This document shows, in pieces, positions 36,158-46,567 of a stretch of 64,000 nt of DNA (the first letter of the stretch is position 1; each line of letters opens with the position of its first letter). The position numbers were made by a program, and so were the translations under genes. The notes under the pieces were generated by a model. That model was not told the DNA's origin and searched no databases. It worked only from the letters and a program-made list of their open reading frames with translations. The stretch spans positions 992,001 through 1,056,000 of the forward strand of contig NZ_FXWG01000002.1 in assembly GCF_900177715.1 (NCBI RefSeq). The letters run 5' to 3'. The stretch comes from Altererythrobacter xiamenensis (GTDB lineage Bacteria; Pseudomonadota; Alphaproteobacteria; Sphingomonadales; Sphingomonadaceae).

Positions 36158-36349
36158 TTACGCGGTCAGCCGATTGCTGCTCGCGTGATCGGAAGCCCAG
36201 CTTCGCTTCTGGTCCTTGAGCGCCAGTTTGAGCTTCTTCAGGCGGGCAATCAGAACTTCGTCAGGCCGGGGTCGTTTGTTTTCCCGCTGGATTTCGTTCT
36301 CGAGCCGCGCATGTTCGCGTGAAAGATAGTCCAGATACCTGTCGGTCAT
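36158..36349 (-). CDS. YdcH-family (DUF465) small protein
   Basis: A 63-aa helical protein. YLDYLSREHARLENEIQREN and IARLKKLKLALKDQ match the YdcH/SlyX-like DUF465 family of unknown function, common in alphaproteobacteria. AGGAGG lies five bases before ATG 36349. It sits between hsp20 and groEL on the same strand, so may belong to the heat-shock island. Confidence 0.82.
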   Translation of the reverse strand: MTDRYLDYLSREHARLENEIQRENKRPRPDEVLIARLKKLKLALKDQKRSWASDHASSNRLTA

Positions 36350-36504
36350 TATCTCCTCCTCTCTCATTCGACCGATTTTCTGACATCGCCATTTTCGGAG
36401 ACTGCCTTGCTCAAGAGGGCGTGTGGAGACGCCAGGCAGCACTGCCGCCAGCCGTGCGTGGAGGTTGGGAGAGCGCAGCTTGATGCCGCGCTCTCCTCAC
36501 CCTG

Positions 36505-38139
<1,635 letters not shown>

Positions 38140-38180
38140 TCATGTCTTCCTTCGGTTGAACTGAAGAGTAATCGATGGGC

Positions 38181-38495
38181 TTACGCCGCTTTCTTGAGTT
38201 CGGCGGCAGCATCTATGATGCCGAGGATGTCGCTCTCCTTCATGATGAGCAGATCCTCGCCATCGATCCGCACTTCGGTGCCGGACCACTTACCGAACAG
38301 GATGCGGTCGCCAGCCGTCACCGCGAGTTCCACCAGTTTACCGGTGTCATCACGCGCGCCGGGACCGACGGCGACGACTTCGCCTTCCATCGGTTTTTCC
38401 TTGGCGGTGTCAGGGATAATGATGCCGCCAGCCGTCTTTTCTTCGGCCTCGATGCGGCGAACCAGCACACGATCGTGCAAAGGTCGGAAATGCAT
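38181..38495 (-). CDS. groES: co-chaperonin GroES (10 kDa)
   Basis: A 104-aa lid subunit of Gro[22 protein letters not shown] and the mobile loop [15 protein letters not shown] are typical, and [20 protein letters not shown]-like C-terminal sequence is conserved. GGAGG lies six bases before the ATG. On the minus strand a CTTGAA box near 38589-38594 could be part of a sigma-32 promoter, but the -10 match is poor. No CIRCE element was seen. Confidence 0.96.
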   Translation of the reverse strand: MHFRPLHDRVLVRRIEAEEKTAGGIIIPDTAKEKPMEGEVVAVGPGARDDTGKLVELAVTAGDRILFGKWSGTEVRIDGEDLLIMKESDILGIIDAAAELKKAA

Positions 38496-38758
38496 GCATA
38501 ACCTCCATTACAAAGCGAAATGACTTACAGCGCCTCCCCCGGATGATCGGCAGGAGGCAATTCGCGATCTAGTTTTGGGAAAACCGGCTTCAAGATCCCC
38601 GGTTTAAATTTTTTCACGCCTCTGGATGTCGACTTTGAAAGCAACTGGTTCGTGCTTCTTATCAGGGGCTTGACGGCAAAAAATCGACTCCCAAAATACG
38701 GCGAGCGGAGCAATCCGCAGTGAGTGACAAGCGGCAAGGCAGAAAGGAGGATGTTTCC

Positions 38759-38992
38759 ATGTCGCAACCTTTCTCACGGTATCTGCATCCCTTTGATGTA
38801 GCGCATCACCCCGCACTCGAACCCGAAGTGAAACGAGCGATCCTGGCCTCTTGGGCATCAGACCAGAACGCCGTCGAAGATCACCCGGCGATGCGAAAGC
38901 CCCCTGGACACGACCGGCCTGTTCCCCTTGACGACGTGTTTGCGGCGTTGCGTTCGCTCGATGGTCCAGAAGGCTGGCCTGCACTGCAATGA
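38759..38992 (+). CDS. small conserved alphaproteobacterial protein (77 aa)
   Basis: Contains FDVAHHPALEPEVKRAILAS and WASDQNAVEDHPAMR, a pattern I recall from short conserved proteins of rhizobia and sphingomonads (HPALS.AEKRAILASWASDA). Function is unknown. AAGGAGG nine bases upstream supports ATG 38759 over 38720. Overlaps the usg-like gene by 4 bases. Confidence 0.75.
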   Translation: MSQPFSRYLHPFDVAHHPALEPEVKRAILASWASDQNAVEDHPAMRKPPGHDRPVPLDDVFAALRSLDGPEGWPALQ

Positions 38993-39258
38993 CAGATCGT
39001 GCGTTTCTGGTTCAGTTGGAAGGATACGGACTGACCACGGCTGAGATCTGTTATTTCATGCCGGATCACCCCTCGCTCCTGCAGATCTATGCCTGGCAGG
39101 AATATGACGCAGCACCGGATTTCCCGGTGCTGTTCGACTTCCTCGCGCATTGGCGGCGCGAGATCGAGGCAGAGATAAAGTCAGTCCGTATCGCCCATGA
39201 GAAGATGATCCGTCCAGCAAACTGGCGTTCGGCGGACGGCGTAATCTCGTGGGAGTAG
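38989..39258 (+). CDS. Usg-family protein
   Basis: An 89-aa member of the Usg family, first noted next to trp genes in Caulobacter. YGLTTAEICYFMPDHPSLLQ and YAWQEYDAAPDFPVLFDFLA match the family; function is not established. It overlaps the preceding gene (ATGA) and both are divergent from groES, so they may be stress-linked. Confidence 0.8.
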   Translation: MTDRAFLVQLEGYGLTTAEICYFMPDHPSLLQIYAWQEYDAAPDFPVLFDFLAHWRREIEAEIKSVRIAHEKMIRPANWRSADGVISWE

Positions 39259-39345
39259 CAGAGCCAGATGATTGAACTTGCAGACAAGTAATCATGCCAG
39301 TGGAAACGAACTGCTGACTAGTAAAAACTAGAAACCTTCACCCAC

Positions 39346-40164
39346 TTGAGAGGCAGCTTTCCCCTTTTTTTCGCACTGAAAGCTGCCAGTCGGTTTTCGG
39401 GGTTTGAATGTTTTTTAATGGTCGAAGTAGGTCGGGCAGGAGGAGCTTCCAGCCTCGATCTTCTACGCTCATGCCTTGCTGATTTTCCCGACAGCGAATA
39501 TGCACCGTTTCTCCACGCGCGGCAGCTATTCTGGGAATTTCAGAATGAGGCGATGAGGTCGGATAAGTTTGATGAATCATCGACCCAGTGGACTGAGCTT
39601 GGCATACTCCTCGACAGATATCCTGCTAATCCATACCTGAATGCGCTTGCCGCAAAGGTCCTACTAGGGGACGGCCAGTGCGCGTCGGCGCAAAGATACA
39701 TCGATGCCACGTTTGCACAGGGCAATATTTATCCGGCCCTGGAGCTGATGCTCGCTACAGAGGTTTCGGCTTGTGCCCCTGATGAAAAGACAAAATCGTT
39801 TTGGGAGCATCGCACTTTCGAAATCGTCTCAACCAACAGTCAGCCGCACCCACTTCTCGAGTTATACGAACTGACCGCCTTGCTTGCATACGATCAAGGC
39901 AATCTCATAGAAAGCTTACCAGCAAAGCCCTTCAATACACCGCCTTCCAATGCAATTGAGCGCATTGCTTCCCGTATCAAGTACAGCGCAGTCTCAGGTA
40001 CCCCATTCGGTAGTCAGGAAGAATTAAGGGCTGTGATCTGGAATGAGAATGTCCGCGCCCGCGTGAGTAGTGGGTTAACCGCATTAGCTCAGGCTAAGAA
40101 GCCGGGTCTAAAGCTCCGATCAATTGGTCAGACAAAGAACAGGAAAATCAGGCAATCAATTTGA
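39346..40164 (+). pseudogene. C-terminal part of a TPR-like protein, probably truncated
   Basis: About 272 codons (TTG at 39346, first ATG 39418) without a good ribosome site. The sequence has helix-turn-helix repeats suggestive of TPR units (NPYLNALAAKVLLGDGQCAS, AQRYIDATFAQGNIYPALEL), like the C-terminus of winged-helix or cyclase-TPR regulators, but no N-terminal effector domain. The composition is AT-richer than the preceding genes, marking the left end of the acquired segment. It could also be an intact small TPR protein. Confidence 0.45.
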
Positions 40165-41686
40165 GTGCAGGCTTCGCAAAAAACTCGGTAAAGACTTGCG
40201 TGGAATCTGGACGACAATACCGGAAGCCTTGCAGGTAATCGCAGCCTGTGGCGAGGGCGATAATTTCATCCTCTTGGTCGACAATCCCCTTGCAGGTGAC
40301 ATTTAGCCCAAGGCTCTTCGCTAGCTCCACTTTAGCCTTCATTACGGCTGAATTCAGAGTTTCTCGTGCATTCTTCAAAACGCTTTGGTCGAACTTTAGT
40401 TCGGTGACGCCCAGCTTTCTCAAATAGGTCAAAGATGCGTTGCTTGAGCCAAAGTCATCAACTGCAATAAGAAATCCAAAAGCATGGAGTTCTTCCAGGG
40501 CAGCGGACATTTGCGATCCGAACTCGACAAAGTCATTTTCTCTGATCTCGAGCTGAATCCTCGGACTTGCAATATTGTGAGAACGAACGAGGTCCATCAG
40601 CGCTGATGCGAAACGGTCATCCAGCAGCTGTGTTGCTTCGACATTCAGGCACAATCGGGCCCGCGGAATACTCGTGAGAGCTTCGATCGATGATCGAACC
40701 ATGAACATAGTGATATCATCAAGAAGATAATTTGCCCGAGCAATCTCAATCGCTTCATTAGCAGGAATGGCACCATGTTTCTCATCTGACCACCTGAACA
40801 ATGCCTCGAGTGCTACCATCTCCTTATTTCTCGAAAGGATCATTTGGAATTTGGCAGAAAGTCCTACTTTTTGCCGCAGAGCCAGCCTAAGCCGACTGCA
40901 AAGATCAGCATTGCGTTGGACTGTTTCGAGCATCGGAGCATCGAACACCGCAATCGCGTCACTTGATTTTTTGGCTCGGTACATCGCAAGATCCGCACGG
41001 CGCAAAACGTCGGTGGTCCTTAAACCCGGTTCGATAGCGGCAATGCCTATACTACATCCCACAACGGCATGAAAATCTTCCGTCGTGTAGGGCGTGACTA
41101 TTGTATCGCGCGCAGCCTGGCATACTGTTCTAACGGCCGTTAATGATCGCCCTTCAATCACCAGCGCGAACTCGTCACCTCCCAATCTGAATGCCCGAAA
41201 GCCGTGAGTTTCTTGCATTTCCGCCAAGCGTTCTCCGAGCGAGGCAAGCAAACGGTCTCCCACCTGGTGGCCGAACCCGTCGTTTATGCTCTTGAATCGA
41301 TCTAGATCGAGGATAACGGCGAAGCTAGGAACCTCGGATAATTGGCAATCTCTTAATAGATCGCTCAAAGTTTCCACCAAAGCCTTTCGATTTGACAGAC
41401 CTGTCAGGCAGTCTACGCGGGCTTCCACCAATGACGCTTCCCGTTTATCGAGAAGATGTGCGCATTTTTTCGCGAGATCGAGCGAATTTAATAATAAGAC
41501 TGCTATCGTGAATACGGACAGAACGAGCATTGCCATCAAATAATGTATCGTAGAAGGCGCGAGTTGCGCGGGGCGAGGCAAGAGACTTACAATCACCGCC
41601 AACGTCACAAGCACGAGAATTATCCGCGCTGGAGGAGCGCGCGTTTTCTCATACAATGAAGAAAGACAAGAGGCAGTCAGTTTCAC
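40148..41686 (-). CDS. membrane GGDEF-EAL protein with altered EAL site
   Basis: A 512-aa cyclic-di-GMP protein. Two membrane helices (about 21-37 and 46-67), a GGDEF domain with an intact RLGGDEF (167-173) but no RxxD inhibitory site, then an EAL domain. EALFRW (294-299), N348, E380 and DDFG (410-413) are kept, but the usual A-E-G motif is C-K-G (465-467), so a metal-binding Glu is lost. Diguanylate cyclase activity is likely; phosphodiesterase activity is doubtful. It is close to a PilZ-like gene and the pilus locus. Confidence 0.9.
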   Translation of the reverse strand: MKLTASCLSSLYEKTRAPPARIILVLVTLAVIVSLLPRPAQLAPSTIHYLMAMLVLSVFTIAVLLLNSLDLAKKCAHLLDKREASLVEARVDCLTGLSNRKALVETLSDLLRDCQLSEVPSFAVILDLDRFKSINDGFGHQVGDRLLASLGERLAEMQETHGFRAFRLGGDEFALVIEGRSLTAVRTVCQAARDTIVTPYTTEDFHAVVGCSIGIAAIEPGLRTTDVLRRADLAMYRAKKSSDAIAVFDAPMLETVQRNADLCSRLRLALRQKVGLSAKFQMILSRNKEMVALEALFRWSDEKHGAIPANEAIEIARANYLLDDITMFMVRSSIEALTSIPRARLCLNVEATQLLDDRFASALMDLVRSHNIASPRIQLEIRENDFVEFGSQMSAALEELHAFGFLIAVDDFGSSNASLTYLRKLGVTELKFDQSVLKNARETLNSAVMKAKVELAKSLGLNVTCKGIVDQEDEIIALATGCDYLQGFRYCRPDSTQVFTEFFAKPALKLIA

Positions 41687-41740
41687 AGATTTAGTCCTAT
41701 AAATCGCACTTGAGCAACCGTATTATCGCAGTGACAGCGC

Positions 41741-42031
41741 CTAGGCAGCTTTGGCAAAAGTCGAACGAGAGGTGTGGGGCGCGTTCTGCCTGTGCGTCTC
41801 GAGTAGGGTTACATGGCGAGGCGATGTTTCTCTGCCAAAGCCTGGAGTTTGACCCAATTCCTCTTTAATAAGTTCGACTAAGTATCTCAGGTTTTCTAGT
41901 TCAGGATTAATGCAATAATCACCCTTCGGCTTGGAAATTATTTTATTCTCACAGTATTGGAGAAGGCCTTCCAGAATACCGGGTGGCGTGGCTTTGATGT
42001 CTGCGATGCTGGGGATTGGTGAAGAACTCAT
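41741..42031 (-). CDS. hypothetical protein (96 aa)
   Basis: A soluble small protein with PPGILEGLLQYCENKIISKP and a conserved-looking helix NLRYLVELIKEELGQ. No family recognised. ATG 42031 has GGAAG upstream. It lies in the same direction between the PilZ-like gene and the GGDEF-EAL gene, so may share their regulation. Confidence 0.55.
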   Translation of the reverse strand: MSSSPIPSIADIKATPPGILEGLLQYCENKIISKPKGDYCINPELENLRYLVELIKEELGQTPGFGRETSPRHVTLLETHRQNAPHTSRSTFAKAA

Positions 42032-42073
42032 GATTTTTCTTCCGCGTAACAATTCGAATATGCGAGCAGCCGA

Positions 42074-42661
42074 CTATGCTGCGATTGAGCGCAGACTAGA
42101 AGGGTGAGACATATTCTGCTGAAGGATATCCAGCGCCTGACGGAGGACTTCTGGTTGCAGAGCGTGAGAAAAGCGGAGACCAGCGTCGCCGCCGACGGTC
42201 CAAACCACCGTGACTTTCTCGATCGTTATCTTTCCGATCTTCAGGGTGAGATATTCTCCAGGTGAGAAAATCGCATTGTGCGCGATGCAAGCTCCTCGCT
42301 GAGAAAGATTTTTAAGCTGGCCATGGAGCTCGGCACCAAGCTTGAAGACGGATACCGGTGCTTCGATCGGAAGACGTACCGATCTGTATGGTTGGTCCAG
42401 CGAGAACGTTAGATCGGCTACCGCGGAATTATTCCGAACGCCTATTCGGTCACCGTCAGTCCATATTACCTCGGCTGCAATCTTCTCGGAGTTTGCTACC
42501 TTGTAGGATATTGTATCGCCCGCGCGCACACCGGAGACGCCAACGAAGCTGGCTCCTTCATGCGAGACATTGCGCATGATTGCGAAAGAAAGCCTCCCGG
42601 CGTTCTCGATTAGAGCTGGCCAGTAAATGGTGCGCAGTCGCCTTCCTTCTCTCCGATCCAT
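42074..42661 (-). CDS. PilZ-like domain protein (two repeats)
   Basis: A 195-aa protein with two PilZ-type units. The first opens with RREGRRLR (residues 3-10), an RxxxR-like c-di-GMP signature; the second with YRSVRLPIEAPVSVF (about 91-105) and NLSQRGACI, the usual (D/N)xSxxG motif. Each is followed by short beta strands. ATG 42661 has GGAGG five bases upstream. As a probable c-di-GMP receptor next to a cyclase and upstream of a pilus operon it may tie adhesion to c-di-GMP. Confidence 0.75.
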   Translation of the reverse strand: MDRREGRRLRTIYWPALIENAGRLSFAIMRNVSHEGASFVGVSGVRAGDTISYKVANSEKIAAEVIWTDGDRIGVRNNSAVADLTFSLDQPYRSVRLPIEAPVSVFKLGAELHGQLKNLSQRGACIAHNAIFSPGEYLTLKIGKITIEKVTVVWTVGGDAGLRFSHALQPEVLRQALDILQQNMSHPSSLRSIAA

Positions 42662-42795
42662 GATTGCCTCCATACGTTCGAACAAGCAGAGCTACGGTTG
42701 TCAAAACCCGGGCTGTCTGCAGAGCGAGAAGCTGGCATCGCTCTAGGTCAGCATCTTCTACTGAAACGTCTCAATGGTTGAGCCTTAATCCGTCA

Positions 42796-42810
42796 TTGTA
42801 ACGTTACAAG
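42796..42810. promoter_or_regulatory. palindromic operator TTGTAACGTTACAAG (copy 1)
   Basis: A near-perfect palindrome 144 bases before the first pilin gene. A 16-bp version, CTTGTAACGTTACAAG, occurs at 47353-47368 before the last gene of the locus, and no third copy was noticed. This points to one regulator, not identified, acting on both promoters. Confidence 0.65.
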
Positions 42811-42953
42811 ATAAGAATATCGTTGTATCTCAATGGGATGCCGGAGGCTACGGAAACCGCGCATCGGCTAAAGTTTCGAGCGAATTAACGATCCCAACGG
42901 ATCGTTAACCGTTCTTGACTATAGGGTAGGCGTCAAACCCAGGAGCAGAAGTT

Positions 42954-43517
42954 ATGAGTTATAAAATAATCGGGCGCTCGCGCATTCTGAGCGCTGCCTT
43001 CGTTTTGGCTTTCAGCCTTGCGACAGCGCCCTCGGCATTTGCAGCTACGCAAGGGACGCAGGGATCGACGTCAACCGGCTCGGTAAACATCAATGCGTCC
43101 GTTCCTAGCCGTGTTCGAATTTCTGGTCTGACTGACGTGAACTTGCTGAATCAAGATCCGACGATCGATGCAGTGAGCGCGCAGGACGTGTGCGTCTGGT
43201 CCAATACCGCTACCCGCGGTTATTCGATAACGGCCACGGGCAGTGGTTCTGGAAGCGCTTTTACACTCGCTGGTAGTAGCTCGAGCGTTCCATACTCGGT
43301 TGAGTGGGCTGATTCGACTGCCCAGACAACCGGCACATCGCTCACCACTGGGGCGGCGGTGACCGGGTTCACTTCGTCGGCTACGCAGCAAGTCTGTAGC
43401 GCCGGTCCCTCGGCATCGGCGAGTCTTATCATCAAGATCGCAAGCGCCGACCTTTCTACAATGCAGGCGGCTCAAACATACACTGGAACTCTGACTCTTC
43501 TCGTCACACCAGAATAA
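42954..43517 (+). CDS. chaperone-usher pilin, probable major subunit
   Basis: A 187-aa secreted protein: signal peptide (cut near SAFA, residue 30), then an Ig-like beta domain rich in Ser, Thr, Gly and Ala with two conserved Cys (QDVCVWS and QQVCSAG) and an alternating C-terminal strand TYTGTLTLLVTPE suited to donor-strand exchange. Weakly like the spore-coat-U/CS1 type pilins. AGGAG lies 10 bases before the ATG. A strong hairpin after it may raise its mRNA over that of the later genes, as for major pilins. Confidence 0.7.
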   Translation: MSYKIIGRSRILSAAFVLAFSLATAPSAFAATQGTQGSTSTGSVNINASVPSRVRISGLTDVNLLNQDPTIDAVSAQDVCVWSNTATRGYSITATGSGSGSAFTLAGSSSSVPYSVEWADSTAQTTGTSLTTGAAVTGFTSSATQQVCSAGPSASASLIIKIASADLSTMQAAQTYTGTLTLLVTPE

Positions 43518-43523
43518 GTGAGC

Positions 43524-43553
43524 AGACCCGTTCTTCTCGGGAAGAACGGGTCT
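43524..43553 (+). promoter_or_regulatory. 13-bp perfect hairpin after the first pilin gene
   Basis: AGACCCGTTCTTC-TCGG-GAAGAACGGGTCT starts 7 bases after the pilin stop. No U-run follows, so it probably acts as an mRNA 3' stabiliser or partial attenuator. Intergenic hairpins after the major subunit are known in other pilus operons. Confidence 0.7.
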
Positions 43554-43590
43554 CAACCACTTGTTAACCAACATTTGTAATACTGTGTTC

Positions 43591-44082
43591 ATGAAACGGG
43601 CATGGGCAAAACCTATCCAGGGCGCGGTCCTTTTGGGCCTACTCTGCCTTTCGGGCACTGCACAAGCCAAACAATCGAGAGTCCGGCTATCCTCTCTCCA
43701 AGACGTTCAGTTTGGTGTTTTGGGAACCGGCGGCGATGCCATCTCATCGCAGTCCATTTGCGCTTTTAGCTCCACCAACACTTCTGCCTATACAGTAACC
43801 GCTCTCGGAAGCGGCGCCGCAGGCAAGTTTGAGCTCAATTCAGCTCTCTCTTCTCTGCCTTTCGAGCTGTCTTGGTCAGATCAACCCAATCAGCCTTTTG
43901 GGTACGCGTTAGAAAGAGGGGTTCCCTCTCCCACATTTTACTCCGATGCAACTCATCAACGGTGCGTCAATGGCCCTTCCTCGACAGCGACTATCACCTT
44001 GCGCATTTCCGAAGCGGTCCTGTCTAGCGCAGCGGCTGGGACCTATTCAGGCTCGCTGACCATCATTCTAGCCCCGATCTGA
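43591..44082 (+). CDS. second chaperone-usher pilin (minor subunit or adhesin)
   Basis: A 163-aa paralogue of the preceding pilin, with signal peptide MKRAWAK...TAQA and the same order of motifs: LQDV, SSQSICAFSS, TALGSG, SLPFELSW, ATHQRCVNGPSS and AGTYSGSLTIILAP. The two Cys are in matching places. ATG 43591 is chosen for its basic signal-peptide start; no strong ribosome site. Located before the usher by 10 bases. Confidence 0.68.
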   Translation: MKRAWAKPIQGAVLLGLLCLSGTAQAKQSRVRLSSLQDVQFGVLGTGGDAISSQSICAFSSTNTSAYTVTALGSGAAGKFELNSALSSLPFELSWSDQPNQPFGYALERGVPSPTFYSDATHQRCVNGPSSTATITLRISEAVLSSAAAGTYSGSLTIILAPI

Positions 44083-44092
44083 ATAACGCGCG

Positions 44093-46567
44093 ATGGCTAT
44101 ACTCGGTCAGATCAGAATAGCGTGTGTCCGGATTGGCTTGCTTGCGCATATCCTTTCCCTCTCGATGCTCGTCGCCCCTTCGGCGGTGGCTTCCATAACG
44201 TCAGATGTGCCGGCTGGCTTCGAGGAGCTGGCTAGCGAGCAGAGGCAGTTGCTCGATGTCTATTTTCAAGAGCGTTTGCTTGGAAGCTTTATGGCAACCG
44301 TTAAATCGGACGAGGTGATCTTCGACGCTCCTGAAGACATTGTCGACCAAGTCGAAAATTTGGTCGATCCGAAGGCGCTAGTTTCAGAGATCCAGCGCCG
44401 CAAATTATCGAAAAATCTCGCTCAAGTTTGTCCGACCACAAATGTAAAGAGAGGGTGTGGGCTTCTCGAGCCTGATATCGTTGGTATCATTTACACGCCA
44501 AGCGAGCTTCGAGTAGATTTTTTCCTCAGTCCAGAATTGTTTCGATCGCCGTCGCGGCAGCTTCGATACCTGCCGGTCCCTGAAGCTGTACCCTCCCTTA
44601 TATCGCAGTTCTCTGCATATAAGTCGGGCGGCAGCTCGGACGCGCCAGGTGTTCTCTACTTTGAAAATCATTCGACGCTCAGCCTGGGCAGTTGGCGAGC
44701 GAAATCCTGGACTAATTACCGGAATCAGTCGGGCGCAGAGATTGAAGAGGTTGTGATCGAGAAAGAAGTCAGAAGGAGCCGGTTTTTTGGCGGCTACGTT
44801 CAGAACTTCGGGAATGAACTCTTTTCGCGGCGCAGCATCTACGGAATGGGAATTCAATCTCAGAACGATACCTTGCTGGATAAGCGAGAGGCTTTCGGTA
44901 CCCCTCTGAACGTCTATCTGCGACAGCGGGGGAGAGTTGAGGTCTTCTTGGAGGATCGCCTCTTGCTGGCAAACCGTCTCGCGGCAGGTAGTCACAGCCT
45001 CGAGACGGCATCTTTCCCTAGTGGGTCGTATGAGCTGGAAATTCGAATTTCCGAAGGTGGTCATGATACGCGTGTAGAGAAGATCCTGTTCAGTAAGGAC
45101 CGCGGGATGCCTCTTCTGGGACGCCCAAATTACGAATTTTTGGCAGGATTTGCTCGTCCGCCTAAAGCACCGCTTGATCAAAAAACGTCATCCAGCCCTT
45201 TTGCTAGGGCATCGGGCGCTCTACGGATAACCGATCGGGCAAGTCTGAGTGGGGCCGTTGAGCTCTACAACGATGAGGTCTACTCCGAGTTGGGGGTTAC
45301 GGCTTACGGTCTTGGACACCGAATTGACGCGAATATTGTAGCCGGCACTGACGGAAGTGAGGCGACCAGACTGCGCATCGGGTCGGCTGAACGAGGGCTG
45401 CTCAACTACAGCTTTGATTTAAGGTATTCGGATCGAGCTGGCAGTTACATTTTCGATCCAGACCAGTTTGGCTTCGATCCGAAACCAGACAGGTTTACAA
45501 GCGATGTTCTTCAGATCACCGGTAACGTTTCCTATTCCACGGGGCCAGTGCAACTCTTCGCACTGGGCAGCTATCGTTCATCCGAGGGACGCAACGAATA
45601 TGAACTCGGTGCCCGAGCTACCTGGAATTTATTGCGCAAGGAGCGGTGGCTTTTGTTCGCGAATGTTGACGCTGTAAACGCGACATCAGGGAATTCTCTT
45701 TTTGCAGGTCTAACTCTGTCTTTCGTAGGTGGAAACGGGGGCCTCCAAGTTGAAAGCGGCATTCGTCGAAATGGCACAGGCAGCCGCGGCGACAGCGCAA
45801 GCGGACTTTATAATGCAATTCGGGCAACCGCGGACATCGGTTTGGGAGGCCGAGAGTTTCTTAGGGCCGTATCATCCTTTGAGCAGGATCCCGACCGTCA
45901 AAGCATCGACGGTGGTATCGAAGCTGACTTATCAGCTTTCAACGTCAATGCCAGCGCCACGTCCACAGATTTCGGTGACCGACGGGCTAATCAGTATGCT
46001 TTCGCCGGGAGGACCGCACTTATCGTTAACAGTTCGAACGTGAATTTCACCGGGTCGCCGTCTGTGAATAGCGCGATCCATTTGAAAATAGATGGCGGTC
46101 GGGTCGATGATGAATTTGAAGTGATTATCGACAATCAGCCTCGCCTGCGTCTCAGTGGTTCGCAAGACCGTCTCATTGAGTTGACAGCTTACGAGCAATA
46201 CCGGGTTACGTTGAAGCCGGTTTCAACCGGCCCTCTAGTCATCGACCAGCCAGGGAGATCAATAGCGCTCCTGCCCGGTAACGCTGCAACGATTGAATGG
46301 GATGTCCATGTAATCAGCGCCATCTTTGGACGTCTCGTCGATGAGACCGGTCAAGGGATTGCGAATGCCAGAATATCATCTCATGGCAGCATCGCTCGAA
46401 GCGACGATCGGGGTTTTTTCCAGATCGAGGCCCAAAGTGGCGCGATGCTGAACATCATTTTGAAAGGCGGGGAGGAAAAGATCGCCTTGCTCCCCAGTTT
46501 TAACCCCGAGGCCGATTTTGTGGAACTTGGCGATATACTTGCCATGGAAGCGACGGAGACCGAGTGA
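44093..46567 (+). CDS. outer-membrane usher, alternative (CS1/TcfC-like) type
   Basis: An 824-aa outer-membrane protein. A signal peptide (to about residue 36), an N-terminal periplasmic part with FQERLLGSFMATV, then a long barrel region of alternating strands (VFLEDRLLLANRLAAGSHSL is an usher-like plug/strand piece; LRIGSAERGLLNYSFDLRYS, VSYSTGPVQLFALGSYRSSE). The C-terminus has a carboxypeptidase-regulatory-like fold (IFGRLVDETGQGIANARI ... DDRGFFQIEA). Pilin genes before and a chaperone after support the usher call. Overlaps the chaperone by 4 bases. Confidence 0.75.
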   Translation: MAILGQIRIACVRIGLLAHILSLSMLVAPSAVASITSDVPAGFEELASEQRQLLDVYFQERLLGSFMATVKSDEVIFDAPEDIVDQVENLVDPKALVSEIQRRKLSKNLAQVCPTTNVKRGCGLLEPDIVGIIYTPSELRVDFFLSPELFRSPSRQLRYLPVPEAVPSLISQFSAYKSGGSSDAPGVLYFENHSTLSLGSWRAKSWTNYRNQSGAEIEEVVIEKEVRRSRFFGGYVQNFGNELFSRRSIYGMGIQSQNDTLLDKREAFGTPLNVYLRQRGRVEVFLEDRLLLANRLAAGSHSLETASFPSGSYELEIRISEGGHDTRVEKILFSKDRGMPLLGRPNYEFLAGFARPPKAPLDQKTSSSPFARASGALRITDRASLSGAVELYNDEVYSELGVTAYGLGHRIDANIVAGTDGSEATRLRIGSAERGLLNYSFDLRYSDRAGSYIFDPDQFGFDPKPDRFTSDVLQITGNVSYSTGPVQLFALGSYRSSEGRNEYELGARATWNLLRKERWLLFANVDAVNATSGNSLFAGLTLSFVGGNGGLQVESGIRRNGTGSRGDSASGLYNAIRATADIGLGGREFLRAVSSFEQDPDRQSIDGGIEADLSAFNVNASATSTDFGDRRANQYAFAGRTALIVNSSNVNFTGSPSVNSAIHLKIDGGRVDDEFEVIIDNQPRLRLSGSQDRLIELTAYEQYRVTLKPVSTGPLVIDQPGRSIALLPGNAATIEWDVHVISAIFGRLVDETGQGIANARISSHGSIARSDDRGFFQIEAQSGAMLNIILKGGEEKIALLPSFNPEADFVELGDILAMEATETE

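Noticed and set aside
38496-38720. CIRCE element upstream of groES
   Set aside because: No TTAGCACTC-N9-GAGTGCTAA or close variant was found; only a weak CTTGAA box is present.
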